From positions 1 through 64,000 of the forward strand of contig JAOWCC010001599.1 of assembly GCA_030867875.1 (NCBI GenBank): 64,000 bases of DNA, in the 5' to 3' direction. The notes below the pieces were generated by a model. That model did not search any database, was not told the origin of the DNA, and saw only the letters and a program-made list of their open reading frames with translations. Both the position numbers and the translations under genes were made by a program. Shown piece by piece: positions 22,201 through 32,170 of this stretch (the first letter of the stretch is position 1; each line of letters starts with the position of its first letter). Source of the DNA: Actinernus sp. WN-2022 (taxonomy: Eukaryota; Cnidaria; Anthozoa; Actiniaria; Actinernidae).

Positions 22201-23790
22201 TATTTACTGGTACATAAAATTAATGTGTTCCTTTTTTTCCCTTTAATCTAAATTATTTTTACTGCATGCCTGTCTGTATACATGCCTAATTATATAGTTG
22301 TAACATAAATTGTTGACTTTAATTATATATTATATTTATTTAATAGCTACACTGTACATTATGTTACCCAGCTGTAAATTGCAATTTTATAATATTTTTT
22401 AAATATAAAAATGAACATTACAAACCAAGGTACTAAAGTTGTTGTAAGTTGTTGTTTAAAATTAAGTTGACCACTTGTGACAAAGTTGCTTGCATAAGTT
22501 AAACTCTTGCTTTGATCATCTATTGCCAGGCAAAAAATGACCCAGCCACTGTATCATAAGTATGCATCCTTGGATATCCACAGCAATGTTCAGCAATTAA
22601 GGCTTGTTTCAGATGCCTTGCCACTTGTGAACTAAATACTAATGAGCTTTAACAATATAGCTTGAGCTATTTAGTATTATACAGTATTATACTAATAAGT
22701 GTGATTTTTATTTTTTGCCAATAACTTTGCAAGTAAACTTAAATCAAAGAACAATTAAATCTTCCTCTCATAGGTGTTATGTGGGGAAGCGCAATCTGGA
22801 GGAAGCTATTAAATCATTCAGTGATGCTAAGTTTGAGGTTAATTGGAGGCCATTCTTCCTTAACCTTAACACTCCAGATAGTGGCATCCCTCTACTTGAC
22901 TACCTTGCTAAGAAGTATGGACCCCAGGCAGCCAAAGGAGCCCTGGAGGGCACGAGCCATCTAAGTAATGCTGGCAAAGCTGTGGTAAGTTTTTAGTTAA
23001 GTTTATACATGTAGATTGTTATCATGAAAATCAATTCTACATGTACATCCAGTAGAATAATTGAATAGTAAAATATTTTTTGATTTGAGCATTGCATCTG
23101 TGAGGTATAAAGGTTTATATTTTGAATATGCTAATGATATGATGTGAAATAGAATTTGTACAAAAATGTGCCGGTAGAGATTTTAAAATGACTTTTCATA
23201 TACATCCATGTAGCTTATATTATTTGAAGCTCATCATATCATTGATTTTATCAAACATTTTTTCTAAATCAGAAAATAGCTTCATTCACAAGGACACATA
23301 ATAAATTACAGAAAATGCTGTTTTGTGTTATGTCATGACCAGCCACTCAACTTAAGTATTCCATTTCATATCACTTTAGGGGATCAACTTTAGCTCGTCA
23401 AGGCTTATTGTGAACACCCTTAAGTCACACTGCCTGCTGGATTATGCTGGAACCATCGGCAAGCAAGATGCTGTTGCTGAAAGCCTATTCAAGCATTACT
23501 TTGAACAAGCTCAAGATATCAACAATGAAGAAATCTTGAAGGTGATTGCTTTAGAGGCAGGTCTTGATGAGTCAGCGGCATTAAACCATGTTAATGACCC
23601 TCAGGTTGCCTCAAGAGTTAAAAATGAAGGATTGGATGCAAGTAGGCAGGGTGTCAATGGCGTCCCTTATTTTAATATCTTGGTTAAAGGGCAGCCTGAG
23701 AGTGCTGCAGCATTTTCAGGTGCACAGCCACCAGATACATTCAAGAAGATATTTACTCGCATCTTGAGGCATGTGAAGGCTAGGTTTTAG
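19299..23790 (+). CDS. Candidate selenoprotein: DsbA/FrnE-like thioredoxin-fold oxidoreductase with UPWC active site
   Basis: Exons: 19299-19357, 22774-22984, 23380-23790 (59+211+411 nt; 226 aa plus stop). Donors gtgagt and gtaagt and acceptors catag and tttag are canonical, and the phases agree. The product fits the DSBA domain (FrnE / 2-hydroxychromene-2-carboxylate isomerase clan). The N-terminal beta strand IVVNVTSDNI is followed by the active site, which FrnE proteins show as SDxxCPWCYxGKR. Here it is SDNI-U-P-W-C-YVGKR: the first cysteine codon is TGA (19350-19352, residue 18), and the resolving cysteine is C21. The W20 codon is split by intron 1 (TG/G). A helical insertion follows, then the cis-proline motif GVPYF (P186). 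The start is the first ATG after an in-frame TAG. The TGA could be a nonsense mutation, but the rest of the frame is intact and two SECIS-like hairpins lie downstream, so selenocysteine is the better reading. Likely role: thiol/selenol redox catalysis. No signal peptide is visible. Confidence 0.85.
19350..19352 (+). other. In-frame TGA read as selenocysteine (U of UxxC)
   Basis: The TGA stands exactly where the nucleophilic, N-terminal cysteine of the CPWC motif is expected, 6 nt before the exon 1 donor at 19358. The codons before it (V-N-V-T-S-D-N-I) and after it (P-W-C-Y-V-G-K-R) match the FrnE active-site block. Replacement of this nucleophilic cysteine by Sec is the common pattern in thioredoxin-fold selenoproteins. 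Direct proof would need peptide or selenium-labelling data. Confidence 0.8.
19501..19679. mobile_element. Palindromic TA-flanked MITE in selenoprotein intron 1
   Basis: Starts GCCCACTTCGG and ends CCGAAGTGGGC, with TA on both sides (19499-19500, 19680-19681). The arms are inverted copies almost to the centre near 19590. Confidence 0.75.
19838..20455. mobile_element. ATCGAT-rich foldback element, copy 2
   Basis: Same family as 13361-13993, close to 95% alike by eye. It is flanked by a different 7-bp duplication, GTCTTTT (19831-19837 and 20456-20462). Two independent insertions with 7-bp duplications show that this is a mobile family. Confidence 0.85.
20765..20903. repeat. Foldback MITE (TTGAAGGGCTGT)
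   Basis: The ends TTGAAGGGCTGTGTGCAAAA and the inverted TTTTGCAACAGCCCTTCAA frame a palindrome of about 140 bp in selenoprotein intron 1. Confidence 0.7.
21040..21250. repeat. Tandem palindromes of AACCTAGGTTGTTT
   Basis: Repeated words AACAACCTAGGTTGTTT, AAAAATGACC and GAGAAACAACCTACATGTAGG alternate in direct and inverted order. Short self-complementary units are stacked six or more times. Confidence 0.65.
21289..21994. mobile_element. piggyBac-type MITE (TTAA target)
   Basis: The ends AGTGCCAATAACCCCCAAAA and the inverted TTTTTGGGGGTTATAGGCACT are flanked by TTAA (21285-21288, 21995-21998). TTAA target duplications are the mark of piggyBac transposition. No transposase; short frames inside are not gene-like. 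Confidence 0.75.
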
Positions 23791-24249
23791 TTTTTTAGGA
23801 GCTGGATACAACTAGTAAATGTAACCATAAAATATGATTATTCAAAGGCATACCCGAGTACAAAACATTATATTCCAAATACATTCAGTAGTTTTTAGAT
23901 TAACATTTTTCACAAAAAAAATCCATTTTGTCCTTTCAAATTTTGTCTTCTAAAATTCTTGCTTCAACTTTAAATCATTTCAATGCTATCAGCTATGAAC
24001 CTATCTGGAGATTGTTAGAAATCATTGATTTTATGGTCTCAATATGATACTTGGACTGTCCTGAAAACTTAAATTACAATAAAGACTATTTATTTTGCAA
24101 TGCAAGCATGTAATTTTTTTAAAAAGTTTATCATTTGCACAATATAGTTTCTATGGTGTGAGTTACTAATTCTCAAGATATCATGTAATCCTCCTCACTG
24201 CTCAATCATTTTCTTGTATAATTCTTGTTTCTTACACTTTTATTCTTAA

Positions 24250-24715
24250 AGTGCCTATGAAGCTTATTATTTTATTTTAGATATCAATTCTACATCAAGT
24301 TAAAAGTAGAATGGTACAATATATCTTGTTTTGAATGCTGTGCCTCTGAGTTAAGGAGGTTTTAATATCCAAAATGCTAATTACATGACGTCAGGGGAGG
24401 CATCAACTATTATACAATTTTTGTTGTTACAATTAAACAAATTTTTCAAATTATCAGTGTTATACCCATGGTTGAAATAAAATGATGTTAAAAAATTGTT
24501 TTCCTATATCAGTAGAAATGCCCATTCACAAGCACTAAGAAGTGATTGCAGATACCTCCCCTGAAATCATGTAATTAGCATTTTGGATATTAAAACCTCC
24601 TTAACTCAGTGGCACAGCATTCAAAGCAAGATACTGTATATTGTACCATTCTACTAATTCACTTGATGTAGAATTGATATCTAAAATAAAAAAATAGGCT
24701 TCATTATAAGGCACT
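24250..24715. mobile_element. piggyBac-type MITE (TTAA target), second family member
   Basis: The ends AGTGCCTATGAAGC and the inverted GCTTCATTATAAGGCACT are flanked by TTAA (24246-24249, 24716-24719). Arms of about 170 bp are nearly exact inverted copies (CTCTGAGTTAAGGAGGTTTT against AAAACCTCCTTAACTCAG). It shares the AGTGCC terminus with 21289-21994. Confidence 0.8.
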
Positions 24716-24877
24716 TTAATTTTATACTTGTGAACAACTAACTGATGTCATCAGAACTATTCTACAATACACTGTCAAAGAATTTCTACACATTTGTATT
24801 GCAAAATAAAGTTTTTATTGTGATTTCTGTTTTCAGGACAGTCTAAATATCATTTTGAGATCACAAGTGTTTTGTAC

Positions 24878-25277
24878 CCGGGGGGGGGGGGGGGGGGGAC
24901 TCCCTTATGTGAGGGGTACATGGATGCTCGTCGTACCTTTTAGGGGTCAAAATCAGGAGTTTGGTACCACTTAGGGTATCCACGATCAAACACAGACATT
25001 TCTATGTAAAGCGGTACCTTTTAGGGGTCGGGTCTCACCGAATGCTAGAGAATGACAGCGCTTTTGAAAACAACAAGGAAGAATGTGCCTGATGATACAA
25101 CATCAAGTAATGGCAATAAACGGCATCGAAAGTTTAAAATGTTGGCATGTTTTAATGGTAGCTTTTAGGAGTCAAAATAAGCTTGAGCCACGCCCATTTT
25201 AGTACCTCTTAGGGGTCAAATCGAAAATGTCCGACGAGCATCCCTACCCCTTTTATATGGGAGTCCCCCTCCCGGGG
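24878..25277. mobile_element. hAT-type MITE, CCGGGG family, copy 1
   Basis: Flanked by an exact 8-bp duplication TTTTGTAC (24870-24877 and 25278-25285). The ends are CCGGGG(G)nACTCCC and GGGAGTCCCCCTCCCGGGG. Inside, TTTAGGGGTC and GACGAGCATCC occur in both orientations. The left end has a G run of about 20. Confidence 0.85.
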
Positions 25278-25355
25278 TTTTGTACTCCAATAGCTCTTTA
25301 AGTACCTACCACATAGAGGATGACCAACCATCTGAAGGCAATATGACAGAGTCCT

Positions 25356-25432
25356 TATTTTTTCCTGTTATGATGACCTTGTGATACAAATTCTTTCGTT
25401 CCAAGGTTTGATGCTTGTAACCAGAAAAAAAA
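25356..25432 (+). promoter_or_regulatory. SECIS-like element 1
   Basis: The hairpin has the parts of a eukaryotic SECIS. Helix I pairs the T-rich CTGTT arm (25356-25369) with AACCAG plus A-rich DNA (25419-25432). The 5' core is ATGA (25370-25373) and the 3' core is TGAT (25409-25412). Helix II pairs GACCTTG with CAAGGTT (two terminal G-U/A-U pairs plus CCTTG/CAAGG), extended by weaker pairs. The apical loop carries AAA at 25388-25390. It lies about 1.6 kb after the stop codon of the UPWC protein on the same strand, so it would sit in a long 3' UTR. The pairing was worked out by hand, without a folding programme. Confidence 0.75.
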
Positions 25433-25634
25433 TTAGTGATATTGGAATTGTAGAAGTATAACTGTACACGTTACAGGTTATTTTGCTCATTAATACTTGT
25501 TGGTAAGGTTTATTATGTATGTACATTGTAGGCACCTAGGCTACTGTGTATTATCCTGACCAGTGATTAAACCTGCCACATTAAGAGGGTGCTGAACTGC
25601 ATAAGAGAGAACTGAAGGCATAAGAGAGTCCTTG

Positions 25635-25710
25635 TTTTTTTTTCTGTTATGATGACCTTGTGATACAAATTCTTATGTTCCAAGGTTTGATGCTTGTAAC
25701 CAGAAAACAA
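25635..25710 (+). promoter_or_regulatory. SECIS-like element 2 (tandem copy)
   Basis: Second copy of the same hairpin, 279 bp downstream of the first. Core ATGA is at 25649-25652, apical AAA at 25667-25669, 3' core TGAT at 25688-25691; helix II again pairs GACCTTG with CAAGGTT, and helix I pairs CTGTT with AACCAG. Compared with copy 1 the paired parts and core are unchanged and differences fall mainly in the apical loop (ttctttcg against ttcttatg), which suggests selection on structure. Two SECIS elements in one 3' UTR are otherwise known from selenoprotein P. Confidence 0.7.
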
Positions 25711-25739
25711 AATGGGGATTGGATTGGTAGAAATATACT

Positions 25740-28141
25740 TTATGGATAACAGCAGAATTAATTATGCATGAATTTTAGAAGTAATATAATAGATACAGAA
25801 TGATGAGGTTGACTAAAGTGCGAGCCTGCATGCCGCAAACCATTTTTTGCAAGCCATGAGTCCCTTTTGCAAGCCACTTTAAAGTTGTTCTGGAAGAAGG
25901 AAATGTGGTTAAAAATTACATCTTATTCGTTCACCCATCTTCAGATTTAGTGAATGCTAAAATTAAAATTTCACATTCAAAAATCAATCTACCGGGACCC
26001 ACACGCTTGAAATTGTCGATTTGATTTTTTAATACGAAACGCGGCCTAAAAATTGTTTTGAATACCGAATCAATTTAAGGCCCAATCTCTTCCAAACAGA
26101 AAAACAAATGATAGAAAAACACCTATTTAATGTTTGCAGGATTATACTAAAGTAGCAAAAATTCAATCAGATCATTAAAGAAGTCTGTGTCATGTTTTGG
26201 CTGTCTGACAACCAGTCACTTTATCAGCATGTCCTGGATGTCTGCTCCCCTTTGCTGATGAAAAAATAAAACTTTGAAGAAAGCTTTTAAAATATAGCTC
26301 TTGAAAATAATATTGTCAAATTGAAGATGGCCTCTTCATTTGATATGAAAGTCTGCAATAAATCAATAGACATTTTGCAATGTCCTTGTTTCACTTTCAT
26401 TTGTGGTTTCATAATTTTGTCCATAACCAGTGGAAAAATTAGCTGTGCGAAGACAATTATTTTTCTTTTGAGAATATCTGGATTCTTCAACAACAGAAGT
26501 ATAATTTTGGCAGGTATAAACATTCATGTTTACAGTGACTGAGTAGTGCGATAAAGATTGTATCATGGTAGCTATAGGTTGAAATAATCTTTAAACACAT
26601 TGTTTACAAACCTCTGCCAGTCTGCTAATCAAGATGAAGACCATAAAAGGACATGTAAATGTCTATATTTGGAATTTCTGGCTCACAGAAAAAGGCTTGC
26701 GGCTTGCAAAAAGAGGCTCTCAAGCTCTCAAATTAGCCATCCATGCACAGTTTCTGTGAGTACAAGCAGTAGAAATTTAGTTACTTCATTTGGTAAGTAC
26801 TGCAAGTTGGAAGGGTTGTCTTAATTGCTAAAAGTATGTAGTACAGTTGTAGTACGTACAGTATAAATCTAGTATACTTCATTTGTACTGCAAGTTGGAA
26901 GGGTTATCTTGCAGTATATTATTTTGCAGTATACTTTTAGTGTACTGCAGACTAACAAAGTACAAAAATAATATACCTTTAGTGTACTTAAAAGTAGACA
27001 ATGTACTTATTGGATCTTCATTTTGGTAAATGTAATGCACATGTATCATTGTTGTCAATCCTTGTGATTATCATTTCAATAATTTACACTGTTATTTGTA
27101 GTATTTTATATTAGTACAATGAGAAAGAAATACATCACAGGAAAAAAACCCAATAAAAACAATGGGAATTTGCCAAAACCCATCTGACATTAATGGAAGA
27201 GTTCTACTTTCCTGGGAAAAGTGGAACTCTTCCCATTAATGTCAGATGGTTTTGGCGAAATCCATTAATGTTTTTTGGATTTTTTTTCCTGTTGTACTGC
27301 AAGATTGAAGTTGCATGCATACCCTAAATTTGCTGTAGATCGAATAATTTGGTAATGTGATCAGATCAGGAGAATTAAATTTCCTTTGACTGTTTAAATA
27401 TTATAGCAGTGTTGTACATCTACCTTTTATTTGATTAAAATAAAACAAAATAACTGCTTGTTAAACTTATCAGTACTTTATGGTTATATATCTTACAAGA
27501 GCAGGATAAATCCATTTAAGCATACAGATCTAACACTTATAATATTGTATAATATAATGTTACTTGATAACTGGCTCAGTATCTATGAAAAATATATTTT
27601 ATTGATAATCTGTATTGGTTTTACCAAATTTATCTTTGTTGAATAGACTTGATGAATAGATGTCTTGCTTCATAATAATTTCCTTTGTTATATGGAGTCA
27701 GAAATAATCACCAGTAGTATACTGTCTTGTAAACACTACATGTACCAATTTGCTGCTAAACATCACTGTAGTTTAGGCAGTTTATGTAATATATACATGT
27801 ATGTCAACATACAAGCTGCAACAGCTGTTTGTCTGTGAGTTTATTGGTCCAGCAATTCGTATTAAATTTACATAAATTTTACTTTATTTTTTAAAGGCAA
27901 CACCCACTTCCAATTTGGAAGAATGTAATAATTTATTAAGCCATACAGTAATCTTCAATAATAGTGCATATGACATTGTAATTTTGGTTGATATGCTGAT
28001 AAAATGTTTGCCATTGTAACAAGGTAATTCCACCACAGTTAATTCCATAATTATGAATATCCAGGACTGATTACCTCCTAAGATAGGTGCAATGTTATGA
28101 TTGAGGTACACAAAACCATGATTCAGAAATGAATGTATCTG
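25740..28141. other. Intergenic DNA between the selenoprotein 3' UTR and GPR157
   Basis: AT-rich, with short open frames only, none resembling a known protein. A palindrome of about 154 bp lies at 27138-27291 (CAGGAAAAAAACCC ... ATTTTTTTTCCTG; inner arms CATCTGACATTAATGG). The two neighbouring genes are convergent here. Confidence 0.5.
26265..26270 (+). terminator. Possible distal poly(A) signal of the selenoprotein gene
   Basis: AATAAA about 0.55 kb after SECIS copy 2. If used, the 3' UTR would be about 2.5 kb and contain both SECIS elements. A proximal AATAAA at 24078-24083 would give a transcript without SECIS. Which one is used cannot be told from the sequence. Confidence 0.35.
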
Positions 28142-31064
28142 TTATCTTTCATCACTCTGGTCTGTGAGGATGTTTGTACTTTCATAGCCAATGTGAGTGG
28201 GCTGTTCTATTGGTGCAGGGCAGCATGGGAAAATATTGCTGCACCAATACTTGAACTTCATGCGCATCTTGTGGGTGAAGACACAGAAGATGACAAAGTT
28301 AGCAAATCCCTGGCTACTGTCTCCAATTCCCTGTTTGTGAATAAATTGAATGGCAAACAATATGTTAAAATATAGTTTTTCACTAGTTGTATATTATTTT
28401 TAGATCATATCTTTTTTAGATATACTCAGTAAATTAGATTTTTTGAGGCTATAAAATTATTGCCCTAATTAAATTGAATAAACTAGCTACTTTCAAGTTA
28501 TTCAAAGTACTATGCCTAATGTAGACTTGTTTATTGGGATTTCAAGGTTCATCATGTGACCAAATAGTGAGACCGTGCTTGGCCAATTACATCCTGAATT
28601 ATTCATGAGTTTGAGGAATGATAATTCAATTATGGGGCCCATGCAGTTAAACAGCTGTATTTCTTTCGTATTATCATGCTCAATTAATAATATAAGTTAA
28701 AACATTTATCCTTTATTATATAGCTATAGGACTAGCTAGAAGAAATGAAGCAGAGCTTGCAGGAGAATTTTGAATGTAGTGTACTTCATAAATATTACAG
28801 GGTTCGCACTCCTGGAATTTTTTTTTCCTGGAAAACTTAATTGTGATATTGATAGTCAATTAATTTGCTAACTAGTGCATGCACCCATGTAATAAACTGT
28901 TCTTACATGAAGGATGGCAAGGTATTCAAGAGGTTTACTGGTTCCAGTATATCTGCAATCCTTTGTATTGAGGAGGCAATGAACATATATAAAGAATCTG
29001 ATTGTCCCCCACAGACGCAAGATAATGAATATTATAGGTATGAAGGTGAACTTGCGGTCTGCTTTCCTGGCAGCTTCAATTGATCCAAGTGTAAGGAATG
29101 GAGTTCCGTGATGAGGATAAATCTGGGAAAACGTTATAAAAATAGTTATTAAATTATTAAAATTAACAACGAATAGCATACTGAATATTTTCCAGAGCAA
29201 AAAACATGTACTTAAGATATGCACCAGCTAATTAAAAGCCCATATCCCCCATTACATGTATACATTATTAGTGGAGATTAACCGGGACTAAGCCATGGCA
29301 AACTCGATCCTCACATCCAACACCTCACTTTTATTGAATTAATTGGCTGGGGACTTATAACAGTGTACACAATCTACTGGGAGATAGTCATGGCTATAGC
29401 AGTGATTTAACAATGTATAGCTAAAGTGAGGGAAATTCTGCAAAATAGAACAGATTTAACATTTTCCGAGATCTGGATAATAGGCTATTGGTGATCGTAG
29501 CGATTGTGAATTTTAAATGCAAAAAAGTTAAATGCCCTGCTACGTACGTCACGGATCAATCAGAATTTATGCAAAACACAACTTGATCACCCCCTTGGTC
29601 CCCCCCACCCCCCCCCCCCCCCCCCAAAGTGTGTCACCCTAAATTTAATGGTTAATCATTAAATACACATGTATATCAAAGGAGGGATGGGTGGAACATT
29701 TTCCCAGAAACCGTGACTGTTGATGTAGGCTTCAATCACTTGTCATGTACAAAGGTTGTGGATATAAATGTAATTGATTCTACTCTCCAAATGAAACATA
29801 CATGTATCAGAAGTGGGCTATTGAAACCGGCGGGTGTAAAGTACAGGTCAGGTCAAAGGTCAGGTCACTTCTTGTTTACCTGTGAACCCGAGTTCTAGGT
29901 GAGTGAGAACTCGTCCGATGGTTAGGGTTAGGTTTGTGGTTAGGGTTGGGATTTGTCTTAGAATTAACAACCTGACCTGTGACCTGTACTTTACACCCGC
30001 TGTATTGAAACGGGGGGGGGGGACTCCCATATAAAAGGGGTAGGGATGCTCGTTGGACATTTTCGATTTGACCCCTAAGAGGTACTAAAATGGGCATGGC
30101 TCAAGCTTATTTTGACCCCTAAAAGATAATTAAAATGTAAATTGATAACAGCTTTTTTTTCAATTGACACCCAACCCCTAAAAGGTACTGCTTTACATAG
30201 AAATGTCTGTGTTTGATGGTGGATACCCTAAGTGGTACCAAACTCCTGATTTTGACCTCTAAAAGGTACGACGAGCATCCATGTACCCCCTCACATAAGG
30301 GAGTTCCCCCCCCCCCCCCCCCCCCCCCCCGGGCCGTCACCCCCAACCTTTTCCTGTTACATCGCCAGTACATTTCTCACCTCTTGCTTCAAAAACAGCT
30401 TTACTTTGACATAAAACACCGTTATAGCTACATAGGCCAACATCTCCCAGCCCTTTCCCGCAATAAACATCCACATTAGCAATTCCTCATTTGAAATGTT
30501 GTTACTTCGCGTTGTATCAATCCAGCACCACCCATCTGACACAGTTGACAATTGTCTATCAGAACCACTTCTGCCGGCAACTTGGAATGCGGCTGCTGAG
30601 CCAGCTATGGTAAGCGGGACACCCCATGCGGTTAGATGAAATACAAGCATGACTTTTTTCTCCGTGTTGTTACGGATTCCCTTACAAATAGAGAGATAGA
30701 GATAGCATGAAAGGTAAACCGTCCAGAAAAAAGACGACAGTATAGCGGCTATGTTCACTATTCCTTCGACTGTGCATAGGTCGTTGTATAAAGTTTGCCG
30801 TTTATAATCTTTATCTGTCAGCCATAGGCCAGATACATTCACGACTGCAGTGAGAAAGTCCCCGATAGAAAGATATACGAGGATTTTCCGTGAGGGTGTG
30901 CGAAGGTCGTGCCAGAACAAAAACGTTGCAAAGATCACGATTGTTCCAAAGATTGAGAGTGATCCAGCGATTGTAGTCAGAATCTCATTCAACGGATTGA
31001 CGACGGAGAAGGTATCATTGGTCACGTGAGAATGACCTTTCGTTAGCTGTTCCCGCATTAACAT
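28142..31064 (-). CDS. GPR157: GPR157-like seven-transmembrane receptor, complete
   Basis: Exons (minus strand): 30381-31064, 28907-29122, 28142-28330; all junctions are phase 0 and GT-AG. The product is 362 aa; human GPR157 is about 335. Exon 1 carries TM1 to about TM5: a hydrophobic TM1 ending in FWHDLRTPSRK, SSFFWTVYLSCYLYLS in TM3, AWGVPL in TM4, GWCWID in the extracellular loop, and GKGWEMLAYV in TM5. Exon 2 has TM6 (FTFIPIIFIILRLWGTIRF) and the start of TM7. Exon 3 has QGFANFVIFC and a short basic, cysteine-containing tail. These blocks follow vertebrate GPR157, an orphan receptor related to cAMP-type and secretin-like receptors and reported at primary cilia of neural progenitors. The start is the first ATG after an in-frame stop. 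The gene is head-to-head with GART, 1.1 kb between the ATGs. Confidence 0.92.
29830..30000. repeat. Foldback MITE (GCGGGTGTAAAGTACAGGTCA)
   Basis: The ends GCGGGTGTAAAGTACAGGTC and GACCTGTACTTTACACCCGC are inverted. ATTGAAAC stands a few bases outside both ends (29820-29827 and 30004-30011), a likely target duplication. The middle has GGTTAGGGTTAGG, a short telomere-like stretch. It sits in GPR157 intron 1. Confidence 0.7.
30011..30333. mobile_element. hAT-type MITE, CCGGGG family, copy 2 (inverted)
   Basis: The same element as 24878-25277 in the other orientation: G run, ACTCCCATATAAAAGGGG, then TTTGACCCCTAAGAGGTAC, ending in a C run of about 25 (30306-30330). It lies 48 bp from the GPR157 exon 1 donor. 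Confidence 0.8.
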
Positions 31065-32170
31065 CGCTGTATGTTTCCCTTTCGACAAGAAACCTGATGT
31101 TTATGCAACTTTATTAGTAACTTTATTATTGTCACGAGATCAGACGATATACGATTTTTCTCAAAGCACAGGAAGCCCAAGTCTATTTATGACTGTTTTG
31201 TTCATACAAATACTGCAATAAAATAAATGAAACTTTATACAATGTACGCAATTTTAGCGAAGACACCATGTAAGTTTGATTGAATTTATTGCAGTATTTG
31301 TATCAAAGATTTGGTCGGGAGAGGGAATAAATAGATAACAAAAAAAGGAATCGTTCAAGAAAAATCAGTTGCCTTCTCACTTTATAGAAACAACATTATT
31401 ACGAAGAAAGAAAAATATTTCTTAGTCGTTCTTATTACTCAAGGGCACCCAACGAGTACTTTTTGAAATTCGTTTGAAACCAGTTGTGTGCAGCTTATCT
31501 AGCCGCGCCTACTATGTCTTTTGGCGTATTCTAGAAAGCTATTTAATAGCTGTTCGGATTTTCTAGGTGGAAATCGCGTCAACCGAAAATACTATGGCAA
31601 AATATTCCCGGCCTACGAATTTGTTTAATAGTAGTCTAGAACAGAAACAAGAATTTTCGTTGCAAAGTTTTGTGGAGGTACGAATTTTTTAGGGATTCTT
31701 TTTTCCTTTAGGCAATTCTTAGGGAATGAAAATGTGTTGTTCTGACTCTATTGATCAGACGAATTGCTTTTAGTCTCCCTTTTCTTCTATAATTTTCTAG
31801 GGATTGAAAACATATTTTCTAGCCAGTATTTCAGAAAACAATTTTCTAGAGAAAAATTTTTCAAATCCGAAAGTTTTAGGCTAACTTACTCTCCCGAACA
31901 GCTTTTTAACCGAAAACTTCGTTGGGGCCCTTGATTAGTGTCGGTCTCATATCCATATGCATACTCCCTCCAATTAGAACATGGGAAATTTCTCACCCAC
32001 CCCTCCCTTGGATATGCATATAATGAATACGGTGATTGGACCAAACATTTTGCTCGTCCCTACCCCTGTGAAATATGATTTGGAACCACGTGTAATCGCA
32101 ATTGTGCGCAAACTGAAAAGTGCTATAAAGTTAGTGGGTGATTGAAGAAAATCTTCATTTCAAATATAAA
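31065..32170. promoter_or_regulatory. Divergent GPR157/GART intergenic region
   Basis: About 1.1 kb between the two start codons, without an open frame of note and without a clear transposon, so it probably holds both promoters. An E-box CACGTG stands at 32087-32092, about 80 bp before the GART ATG; purine-synthesis genes including GART are known MYC/MAX targets in vertebrates, so this site may matter, but six bases are weak evidence. Confidence 0.5.

Larger units (their letters stand above)
23861..25292. repeat. Large inverted repeat in the selenoprotein 3' UTR, holding two MITEs
   Basis: The left arm (GAGTACAAAACA at 23863; GGACTGTCCTGAAAAC at about 24052-24068; ACAATAAAGACTATTTATTTTG) matches the right arm in inverted order (24780-24870 and on to TGTTTTGTACTCC at 25286 once the inserted MITE is removed). 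Inside are a TTAA element (24250-24715) and a hAT-type MITE (24878-25277). The proximal AATAAA (24078-24083) is part of the left arm. The unit lies between the stop codon and the SECIS elements. Confidence 0.65.

Noticed and set aside
22715..22773. ATG-like open extension upstream of the DsbA exon 2 (N-L-N-Q-R-T-I-K...)
   Set aside because: It reads through the intron's polypyrimidine tract and acceptor (CTCTCATAG) and has no FrnE likeness; exon 1 at 19299 joins in phase and supplies the expected strand and active site.
23995..24048. ATGA ... TGAT hairpin soon after the DsbA stop codon as SECIS
   Set aside because: A stem GAGATTGT/ATGGTCTC exists, but ATGA is 20 nt from the AAA and not stacked on the stem; the hairpins at 25356 and 25635 fit far better.
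29920..29952. Interstitial telomere repeat (TTAGGG)
   Set aside because: Only about four imperfect units and part of the loop of a MITE.
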